From positions 362,126 through 426,125 of the forward strand of contig MNCI01006052.1 of the NCBI GenBank assembly GCA_015680685.1: a stretch of DNA of 64,000 bases, written 5' to 3'. Positions 55,187-64,000 of this stretch are shown piece by piece; position 1 is the first letter of the stretch; every line of letters begins with the position of its first letter. The stretch comes from Gnetum montanum (lineage: Eukaryota; Streptophyta; Gnetopsida; Gnetales; Gnetaceae). The position numbers and the translations under genes are program-made. A model generated the notes under the pieces. It searched no databases and was not told the origin of the DNA. It saw nothing but the letters and a program-made list of their open reading frames with translations.

Positions 55187-57150
55187 ATGGATTCTTCTTG
55201 CATGAATCAATCTCCACCACATGTTGATGATTCCAATAAATAATAGGATAAGACTATAAGAACTAACAATGAGAAGCCTCAGTAGCTAAGGATAGTCTAT
55301 GCCCATCCAAATCCCTAGTATCTAAATTTCATCTTCATTCTCCATTAGGATGAGTAGTTATGTTGGAGGGATATGAAAGGAAACATTGTGTTACCTTCTA
55401 ATTGATCTATTCCCACCATGCTCATGGCCCAACTCATGAGGTTTGGCATTGAAGCAATAGGACCAAAGTATAGGGCAATAGACCACACCTTTAGAGACCA
55501 TCAATCCATAGAAGCACTACTTAAGAAAGATGAATGCATGGAGGCTTGCTATGAAGCCTCCAAGGGCAAGAGGATTCCAACATCCTTGTTTTTGCAATCA
55601 TAGAAAGAGGACCTTGGTTTCTTCTTAAGGCTCACTCAATATACAAATTCTCCTACTTTTATTTTAGATGTCATTTTTTACTAACAATTGAAATCAACCA
55701 TGGAGAACTTCGATGAGGGAAGGATAGAGTCCAAGGCTCAAAGAATATTAAAGGATAGATCTCCTAGTTGTTCATCCAAAGATAAGGAAAAGGACAAAGA
55801 CAAGAAAAAATATCAAGTAATGAACCATAGAAGAAGGACTAGTAGGCACCATTCTCCTAGTCTTTCACCTTCACCATTCTTCTCATCATCAAACTCTAAC
55901 AAGAGGAGTCATGGCTAAGAAAAAAGAAGGAATGATCAAGATCAATACAGAGATGATAGGAAGTCCCATCATGATGAGTAAATTGGGAGTATAGATAACC
56001 ATGAGAGGAAGAGAAGCATCACTAAGAGAGGAGGCACAATAGATCTCATCATAGGAGGCATGGCCATGATAGGGGACACCATGAATGTAACAACTATGAT
56101 GAACCATTGATAGCTACCAGGATCATGCTTAATATTTTAGAAGTAATTTGAATTTCCACTAGGCATCAAAAGGATAAAAGGATTAAAAGAATGCATATGA
56201 ATAATATTCCTAAGTTTGAAGGAGGATATAACATTGATCCTTAACATCATCTACATGCTTTCCATGATGCCTACATCTTATAGAACAATGAGAATGAGTT
56301 GTAGAAGCTAACACTATTTCCAAGGATATTTATCAAAGAAGTGAAAAAGTTGGTATTAGTTCTTGGAACTGGAATCCATTCACAAGTGGAGTATCATAAT
56401 TAGGCTATTTAACACCAAGTACGAAACATACTCCCAAGTGTCCAATTTGAGGAAAAAAATCTAAGGATGGAAGCAAGGCAAACATGAATCCTTGGATGTA
56501 GCTTAGACATGTACTAATCCCTCCTACACTGATGCTTAGGCCATGGGTTTTCGCAAAGGGAGTAGCTTTGCTACATTATAGGTGGATTGTGAAGAAAAAC
56601 CAAAAAAACTCTTAGGGTCTATGCCTAAGGGAGACTTTTAAAAATGAAAGCCTATCAAATCTAAAGATTAACTAATTAGGTGGAAAAGGAAAGAGAAGAG
56701 CTAAAGAAGAGAGAAAGTGCATAGGAGTACAATAGGGACCCCTCCATTTGCAAAAGAAAGATGTGTTTTTATGATTTAGAGGAGGAAGCACCACTAGATG
56801 AAGTGATGCAACCGAAAACCCTACTAATCTAGAAATATGTTACTAAAATATTAGCTAAGGTGTATAAAATGTAGAACTCCTTAGATGAGAAGTTCCAAAC
56901 TACTTTTAAAATTATGGAGGAGAAGATGAAGAAAGGAAGTAGAGGTAAAGATAGAAGGAGACAAAAAGATATAGGCAGGAAGCACTATTAGTAAAAAAGT
57001 AAGGTTGTAGTGGTTGATGAGGTTGTAGGTTCAAACATAGATGATGATGAATGTGAAATTTACCAATATAAACATCCCAAGGATGTACACATTTAATATG
57101 AAATCAGCAAGAAAGTAACTACCTAGGGGATTACCTTGCACACAAGGTAA
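55187..57150 (+). pseudogene. gag (element VI)
   Basis: The ATG at 55187 opens MDSSCMNQSPPHVDDSNK. A Lys/Ser/His-rich part (55688-55918: DRSPSCSSKDKEKDKDKKK) precedes a capsid core at about 56180-56470 that is read only with shifts (MNNIPKFEGGYN). The zinc knuckle near 57050-57085 is damaged (first pair C..Y, CEIYQYKHPKD). Strongly decayed. Confidence 0.7.
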
Positions 57151-57639
57151 TTACAAGCAATAGTGCCACCCAATACAATATTATCCAAGTGGTTACCACA
57201 ACCTTAGGAGTAGTATCGGTAATGGAAAAACTTGTAGTTATGGGTAATGGCATCGTTGTAGTAGTAATATCCTTATAGGTAATCAAATCCTTATGGATGT
57301 TACATCCAACAACCTATATATCTTTATGGCTCTACAAGACACACTCCTTTCACTCATCACTATTACCCTCTAGAATATCACTCAATCCCTACTTCATGTT
57401 TTGAGTCTTCCTCTACTTATCCTTCTTAGTATCCATCAGCTCACCCTACATATTCTAATACAATTATCTTGCTACTTGCACCATTAATGTAAGGGAAAAT
57501 TTCACCACAGCCATAGCAACAAAATGGTACAAGGTCAATGAACTTGTAGCTAGATGATCATCTAAGTGGCTCTGAGCATAAGCCTCAAAAGAGGGCTTTC
57601 TTCAAGATAAATAGTAAAAAAAAACCCTTGTAGACATCA

Positions 57640-58200
57640 ATGTTTTTAACCCTACATCAACTACTTTTAGAAATATTTTTGACCATCATTCAAACCAAAC
57701 ATACTTTAATGTTCATACTATCATGTTGACCCATGTGATCATAGATTAGATCAAGGAAAGCCACCTTCCTAGGAAACAATCTAATCCTGGGAGTTCCTTA
57801 ATCTATTTACAAATCGTAGAAAATGTTTCATGCAAAGATCTATTGGATTCAAGTTTCTAGTATGAACTTAATTTCTCAAGAAATATATAATACCTAGAAC
57901 CTATTTCCACCTAAGAAATGCAACATCAAGTTAGAGCTTGTGGATTAGTCCATCACTATTCCTCTGGGATTGGTGAAGGACATTGTAACCACCATATATG
58001 GTTGGTCATACCCATTAGATTTTCTAGTGATTCATGTGGATAATTACAATGGAAACTTTCCTATTATCATAGGAAGGACATGGCTTAGTACCATTGATGC
58101 CAAGATGGGAATTATAGATATTTTGTTGGAAATATCCAAGGAAAACAAGTTTGGAAAGCTTAAGAAGAAGTGATTTCCATGCATTGCATATAGTGATGTA
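57640..58200 (+). pseudogene. Aspartic protease (element VI)
   Basis: LLDSSF near 57840 stands at the active site, then a shift. The C-terminal half (57970-58173) is open: TTIYGWSYPLDFLVI and FPIIIGRTWLSTIDAKMG, colinear with element III. Confidence 0.7.
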
Positions 58201-58779
58201 GGGTGTCATTGCCTGTAAAGAATATGGACCATGAAAAGCACCTCCATCACAACATGTAGTAAGTATGTAGAAACATCAAATATTCATAGATGCCTATATG
58301 TAGTAGCTACAAAATAGGAAGGTACCCAGTGGCTGACACCAAAAACTCAATTTGAATTAACAATATGCATGGAACTAGTGGAGCTCCTCACAAGTGCTTA
58401 CATAGATAACATGAATGGAATGAAGCAAATCCATAATCACCCATGAAAACACAAAAATGGATTAGGAGAAGTTGGAAATCCCTAATGATTTCAAGTAGGA
58501 GATCCTTGAACTTGAGGCTTTATTAACAACATTATAATATGCTTTTCTTAATAATGGAAAGCTCATAATTATCAATGCTAATCTCACACAAGAATAGATA
58601 AAGAAGCTACTAAAGGTAGTAAACAAATAGCCAACAACTTTTGCATTTTCATATCATAAGTTGACATAAAGAGATCCATAGATATGCTAGCATGAGACCT
58701 ATATAGACCCTTCCATCAAACTATGAAGACAATCATAGAGGAGATTGAATTTGAAGCTTAATTAAGTTGTTAAAGAATA

Positions 58780-60015
58780 AGTGGATCAACTTCTTAAGAT
58801 AAGATTTATATATCTTGTAGCAGACAATGAGTGCATGAGTCCACTTATGATTGTACCAAAGAAAGGGGGAGATGAAGATTTTTTATAGACTTCAGACTGT
58901 TGAACATGATAAAATTTAAAGATAATTTCCCATTGCCATTTTTGGACCAAGTGCTGAATATAATTGTAGGACACAACTACTACAACTTTCTGGATGGTTA
59001 TAGTGGTTATAACCAAACTCAGATAGCACCAAAATATCAAGCCAACATAACGTTAATAAGTTCCTATGAGACTTTTGCATATAAGAAGATGCCCTTTGGC
59101 CTTTGTAATGTCCCTGCAACTTTCCAATGCATGGTACTCAACATTCTTTAATAGAAAATTGCTAGTGGTACGAAAGTATTCATGCATGAATTCTCCACAT
59201 ATTTTACCAACTTTGAATAATCTTTGAACCATGTGGAGCAAGTATTAAAGCTCCATGTGGAGGTAAACTTATGGCTCAATTGGCAACAGAAAAGGCACTT
59301 GATGATCCAAGAGGGCATTATCTTAAGGCATCAAATTTTAGGAAAAAGGTTTAAGGGGAACCCAGGTAAAGCATGATTCATCCAAGGAATTAATAAATAG
59401 ACTCAAACTATAAAATATGTGAGGTCATTCCTTGTCCATACTGGTTACTATAGGTGCTTTATGAAAAATTTCTCCAAAATTATCAAACTACTAGTGGAGC
59501 TCACAAAGAAAGTGCATCTTTTGAATGGATCAAGGAATGCAAACAAGCATTCTAGTATTTAAAGAAAAATCTTGTAGAAACTCACATTGTATGTGCTCCA
59601 AATTGGTTTTGACCATTCTACATAATGATGAATGCATCTAACTATGCATTGGGGGTGATTCTTACACAATTGGATGACTAGAAATGTCCATATTACATCC
59701 ATTGTGGAAGTAGAAGCATTGTGGGTATACAACTGAATTACACCACCATTAAGAACAAGCTCATGGTAGTGGTGTATGCCTTGGAAAAATTTAGGCAATA
59801 TATGCTTGAATACCAATTTTTTATGCACGATGATCATAGTGTTATCTATTTCTTGATGAATAAGCCAATGGTGAGCCCTGTGTCATACTGTGGCTAGTAA
59901 TTTTTTAAAAGTTCAACCTTACCATGATGGAAAAAAAGGGAATCAATAATGTAGTTTTTGATCACTTATCTCAATTATGATGGGACAACAAAGAGGATCA
60001 TGAGTCTTTGTCTAA
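58780..60015 (+). pseudogene. Reverse transcriptase and RNase H, copy 1 (element VI)
   Basis: The RT palm starts with KDNFPLPFLDQVLN and FLDGYSGYNQ (first catalytic Asp present, about 58990), then FAYKKMPFGLCNVPATFQ (59070-59130). The DD box reads VFMHEFS instead of VFMDDFS, so it is dead. The RNase H part shows NASNYALGVILTQ (expected Asp is Asn), then LNYTTIKNKLMVVVYALEKF (59740-59790). Numerous stops. RT type matches Athila/Ty3-gypsy. Confidence 0.82.
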
Positions 60016-60029
60016 TTAGAATGTAAATT

Positions 60030-60950
60030 CCCTTTTCCCTTTGTAATGTCCGTATAACTTTCCAATGCATGACACTTAACATTCTTCAACAACAAATTTG
60101 TAGTGGTATGAAAGTGTTCATGGATGACTTCTCCACAAATGATACCAATTTTGAATAAGCCTTGGACCATTTGGAGTAAGTGCTAAAGTGCTATGTGAAG
60201 GAAAACTTACAACTCAATTGGTAGAAAAGCCACTTGATGATCTAAGAGGGCATTGTCTTAAGGCCTCAAATTTTAGGAAAATGGATTAAGGTGAACTTAG
60301 AGAAAGTACAAGTCATCCAAGGAATTACCAAACAACCTCAAACTACAAAATATGTGAGGTAATTCCTTGTCTATACTGGTTTCTATAGGTGTGCTTCATC
60401 GAAAAGTTTTTCAAAATTATCAAACCACTGGTGGAGCTCACAAAGAAAGTACATCTTTTGAATGGATCAAGAAATGTGAACAAGCATTCTAGCAGTTAAA
60501 GAAAAAGCTCATAGAAACTCCCATTGTACATGCTCCAGATTGATCCTATTTATTCCACATAATGACATATGCATCTAACTATGCATTAGAGGTGATGCTT
60601 ACACAATTGAATGGCTGAAAATGTCCATATTACATCCATTATGCAAGTAGAAGCATGGTGGGTGCACAACTAAATTACATCACCACTAAGAAGAAGTTCA
60701 TGGTGGTGGTGTATGCCTTGGAAAAATTTAGGTAATATATGCTTGGATACCAAATTTTTATGCATATTCATCATATTGTCATCTGTTTCTTAATGAATAA
60801 GCTACTAGTGAGCCCTGTGTCATACGGTGACTAGTAATGTTTTGAAAGTTTGACCTTACCATGATGGAAAAGAAGAGAACCAAGAATGTATTTTCCAATC
60901 ACTTATCTCAATTACGATGGGATAAAAAAGAGGATCATGAGTCTTTATCT
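60030..60950 (+). pseudogene. RT (from the DD box) and RNase H, tandem copy 2 (element VI)
   Basis: Repeats 59090-60015 with an offset of about 938 bp. This copy keeps VFMDDFSTND (DD intact, near 60115). RNase H shows SNYALEVMLTQ, YASRSMVGAQLNY and FMVVVYALEKF. It lacks the upstream palm motifs. It leads on to integrase, so it was the original downstream end. Confidence 0.82.
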
Positions 60951-61059
60951 ATAGATGAACTCCTCTTTGCTAAATCCATTAAAGTCTAAGGGCTAATAAG
61001 CACCAATTAGTATGTTGAATTACTCTCCTACCTTCTCATATAGGAGGACACTGTTGAAT

Positions 61060-62190
61060 GGGAAAATAATAAGAAATAGCAGTTTCTTCACCAAATAAAG
61101 CACTATATACAAATCCAAGATAACCTTTACAAGGTTTGTGCTGCTAGCTTAGTTTAATGGTATGTACCTTATGTTGATCAATTGTGCATCCTCTAAGATG
61201 CTCATGAAGGTCCTTGTGAGGATCACTATGCAAGAAGGAGGATGGATATGAAGATTCTCATGGAAGGTTACTTCTAGCCAATGATCTTCAAGGATGTTCA
61301 CCATTTCTCCCATTCATGTGCACAATCTCAAAGAGATGGAGGAATGATAGTATGAACGAAAGGGCTACAATAGTGGATTCAACCACTAAATACTTTCAAC
61401 CTATAAGCATTAACATCATGGGATCCATCACTCTCATGTTAAATGGAAAGGCTTACATCATCATTATTGTTAACTACTACACCAAGTAGGTAGAAGCTGC
61501 AGTAGTGTTAGACTGTACATCCACCTTTGCAACTCAGTTTGTACAACAATAGTTGGTAAAAAGGTTTGGTATGCTTAAAGCACTTATTTCTGAAAATGGA
61601 ATCCACTTTACAAGGTCTACTTTTTGGAAACTAATCCAGCACTTAGAAGTGCAACACAAACTTACAACCCCCTATCCCCCTCAAGCTAATGGTCAAGCTA
61701 AACTTACCAATAGGGAGATCACTAGGATACTAACATGAATAATTTGTAGATATAGGAAGAATTGGAGTACTAAACTCAATGATTATCTTTAGGTATATCG
61801 TTCAACTTGGAAGCTATCTCCCTATGATTTAGTGTATGGAAAGTTATAAGAACTTACAATCCAAGCCAAACTTGGTATATTCATAATGGCTTGTGAGCTT
61901 TACCTCAACATTAATCTAGCACATAAATAATGACTAATGACACTTAATATTCTAGATGAGAACCGACAAATAACCTTGATGATGAATGAAGTGCATAAGG
62001 CACACTCCAAACAACATCATGATGCATGAATAAGAAGAGTTAAATTCCAACGTAGTGATAAGGTTCTTTACTAGAATCCCATGCATGTGCCATAAGGAAC
62101 TAAGTTTCAAATATTATGATAAGGACATTATATCATCCATGAAATTTTTCCTTCCAAGGTCATGACCATTTACCATCCATATAGCCCTCA
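61060..62190 (+). pseudogene. Integrase (element VI)
   Basis: An H2C2 zinc-binding region (61190-61320: HEGPCEDHYARRRMDMKILM, GYF.PMIFKDVHHF, SCAQS with the second Cys lost). The catalytic core follows (61400-61740): LISENGIHFTRSTFWKLI and TPYPPQANGQAKLTNREI. Compared with the D,D,E triad the three positions read Asn (in INIMG), Glu (SEN) and Lys (QAK), so all are changed. A C-terminal part with QHHDA.IRRVKFQRSDKVL is recognisable to about 62190. Confidence 0.8.
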
Positions 62191-63369
62191 AAAATGAATG
62201 TTTGGTTAACATACAACAAGTTAAGACCTTCCTAGAATCGAGAGTAACCAACAACAATAACACCTCTGAGCTGAAACATGCCATTTTTTGGATCTCATCC
62301 TCTCAACATAGTCATGGGAAAAATGGCCACCATAGTAATAACTTGATGTGGCTAATCTATTTTTCATCTTTTTTTTACACCATTCTTTAAATGTTTTTTA
62401 TTTTCTTGAATATTTTATTGGTTATTTTATATACTTTTCATCTTATTTTTTCCTTTATTAAGTTCATCTAGTTTTATTAGAACTATTTGATTTTGTTACT
62501 GCTACTATGAATTTGGGAAGTTATTTAATGCAAGTTATCACTATTATGATTGATTAAAAAAATGTCAAACTTTGTCGATGGATTCTGTTCTCTACTAATG
62601 ATATGTTAATTTTTTGATGATATTAGGCAGTGAGTTCATGACATCCATCCATCCCATCTACTCCATCGGAAATTAGTATTTTAGAAGCACAATGGTTCTT
62701 TCATATTACAACTTAAAATTAATTAATGATCTTGATGTCCAATGAACCAAGAAAGCACCAAGTGGGACTGGAAAAGGGTATGACCTCAAGGGGATATGAT
62801 ATTGTTTCTCTTAACATCCTTTGTAAGTTCTATGATACTCCATTGGTATATCATTACTCCTCTTGTTGACCATAAAAGGAAGCATGTATTTGCATGGTGC
62901 GGGTCCCATGAGAAAAATAACAACAAATATAGGAATTCAAAGCACACCCCTTAGAGTTAATAATGGACTACAAGAACTAGTTATGGAGTTGGAAAGACAT
63001 ATTGTTCATGCCTAAAGGCACCCCTCTAACTAAGGTACTCTCTACTTTCTTCTTCTCTTGAAATGATGATTGTCCTTTGGAGTTGTTCTAAACTTTCGAT
63101 TCTTGCAAAGCGAGCCTATGTCAATGGGAGGTCATTGAAAGTGGAATGGACTTGGTCCCAACTTGGAATAGACCAGTAGTAGATTATCTTAATTACAATT
63201 TCCACTAAGAACCTCATATACCTTAGATGGTGATTATCTTTTCTACATTTCTCTCTCAACCATTCATTCATCTCATGTTCTACCACCTCATGTTTTTAGC
63301 TTCCATTGGGCTCTTGTTTGTTCCAAAACTCACTAGAAATTCCTTAGATTCCTAATGGGAAAAATTGCT
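62191..63369 (+). other. Post-integrase non-coding stretch (element VI)
   Basis: T-rich tract (62340-62470), CATC repeat (62642-62655), GTGGGACTGGAAAAGGGTAT and ATGACCTCAAGGGGATATG match elements III-V in order. The hairpin was not found here. Confidence 0.6.
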
Positions 63370-63460
63370 AAGAACAAATGAATCGATGTAGTGGGATGAG
63401 TTAATGTAGCCCTATCTATGCAGTATAAAAAGTCTATGTATATGTGCAACACTTAGCTCA
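63370..63460 (+). promoter_or_regulatory. Internal promoter upstream of aORF (element VI), weaker
   Basis: ATCGATGTAGTGGGATGAG and AATGTAGCCC precede CAGTATAAAAAGTC (TATA at 63424-63430). CAACACTTAGC at 63447-63457 matches the start-site block AACACTTAG of the family LTRs. The donor is unclear (AAAGGTACAC or TAAGGTGTC near 63580-63592). Confidence 0.45.
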
Positions 63461-63908
63461 TTTTTCACCATTTTCCAAAAGTGCTAGAAGAGTGTTTAGA
63501 ATTATTTAGAGCCCAAGAACCTTTCAAGAACTCTAACTCACAAATTGCTAACTCTTTTTCACCCATTATTCAACCCTTAAGGTGTCAAAGGTACACTTTA
63601 TGTCATGGGGAACATAAACCTTTGGTTTTTTTCAAAATTTCTTTTGGTTTTCTAACTTCTTATGGTTAATTCATTGAAATAATATTAAATTAATCACCAT
63701 GAATGGTTAAGACGAACAAATAAACTCTAAGAGCTAGGAATAAAATAATATTAAAATAATACACCTAGCACAATCACAAGCAAGCACTTAAACAATCAAC
63801 CCTTAACACTTAGTAAATTAACATAACCTGATCTAAGAAAGGAAGATATTTAAATGACTAAAAGTTATGAGCTAAAATGCTAATCATGGATTATGTTTGT
63901 GATTGTAG

Positions 63909-64000
63909 ATGATACCAAAATGAGGATCACAAGTGGGAACGCTATCATAGCCTAGAGAATAGCAACCCCAAGAAGGAGGCCAATAATAGCAACAACCATA
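63909..64000 (+). pseudogene. aORF start (element VI), cut by window end
   Basis: Acceptor TTTGTGATTGTAG is followed at once by ATGATACCAAAATGAGGATC, reading MIPK.GSQVG, which aligns with MAPKRGAQGE of the other elements; one stop replaces Arg. The rest lies beyond the window. Confidence 0.6.

Larger units (their letters stand above)
47375..64000 (+). mobile_element. Element VI: Athila-like LTR retrotransposon with pol, runs past the window
   Basis: The 5' LTR is split by element VII (47375-47999 and 54622-55027). PBS, gag, protease, RT and RNase H (duplicated), integrase, the non-coding stretch and the first codons of aORF follow. It is the only element of the window with polymerase sequence and so defines the full plan of the family. 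It has no 3' LTR here. All coding parts carry stops and shifts. Confidence 0.82.

Noticed and set aside
58780-62190. Caulimovirus-type integrated virus
   Set aside because: An integrase, LTRs, a tRNA-Asp PBS and the gag-pro-RT-RH-IN order identify a Ty3/gypsy retrotransposon.

Overview
This window is repeat-rich nuclear DNA from a seed plant with a large genome. It is AT-rich, poor in CpG, and almost wholly built of old, nested LTR retrotransposons with one Mutator-like transposase gene, two satellite-type arrays and one small possible host gene. Plant origin follows from the tRNA-Asp-type primer binding sites (TGGTGCCATTGCTAGGGA and variants), the Ty3/gypsy Gag, protease, RT and integrase remnants, the plant-type MULE transposase and an arabinogalactan-peptide-like ORF. 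The species cannot be fixed; the depth of decay would suit a gymnosperm, but that is a guess.

Layout. Element I (+, from about 220) has a 5' LTR, PBS and the start of gag. Element II (-, 2016-6403) sits inside that gag with a near-perfect target duplication (ATAAC/ATAAT). A broken MULE-type transposase gene (-) lies at 6716-8189 and resumes at 25006-25560. It is split by element III (+, 12220-25005, TSD TACAT/TACAA). A tandem duplication of about 4.0-4.3 kb (7776-11804 and 11805-16098) copied the MULE/LTR/gag junction. Element III carries a 2.2 kb solo-LTR-like insertion (17805-20015). At 25880-28008 is a nested satellite of 225 bp and 134 bp units. A possible arabinogalactan-peptide gene with TATA box follows (28574-29001), cut by the LTR of element IV (+, 28980-38220). 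Element V (-, 38263-about 44345) follows. Next come an LTR fragment, a 269 bp satellite (44865-46553) and another LTR. Element VI (+) has its 5' LTR split by element VII (-, 48000-54616, perfect TSD GATGT) and runs out of the window at 64000. It is the only element with RT, RNase H and integrase remnants, and RT-RNase H is tandemly duplicated there.

How the parts fit. The elements are one extended Athila-like family. Their shared plan is 5' LTR, tRNA-Asp PBS, gag with an unusual contracted zinc knuckle, protease, (RT-RH-IN in VI only), a long non-coding stretch, a separate 3' ORF for a long coiled-coil protein (here called aORF), polypurine tract, 3' LTR. III, IV and V, which keep aORF, have lost the polymerase. 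The most interesting signal is upstream of aORF. In III, IV and V the non-coding stretch holds an LTR-like promoter (repeated GATATT/GATGTC/GATATC motifs, then a TATA box), a leader of about 230 nt, a good GT-AG intron of 256-299 bp, and the aORF ATG placed directly after the splice acceptor. VI has a weaker version. The motif type at this internal promoter matches the motif type in the same element's LTR. This points to an LTR-derived internal promoter giving a spliced mRNA for the 3' ORF. I do not know of it being described, but I could not search.

No RNA gene, CRISPR array or intact ordinary protein-coding gene was seen. All coordinates, identities and motif calls were made by eye; boundaries without a TSD or terminal motif are good to about 10-50 bp.
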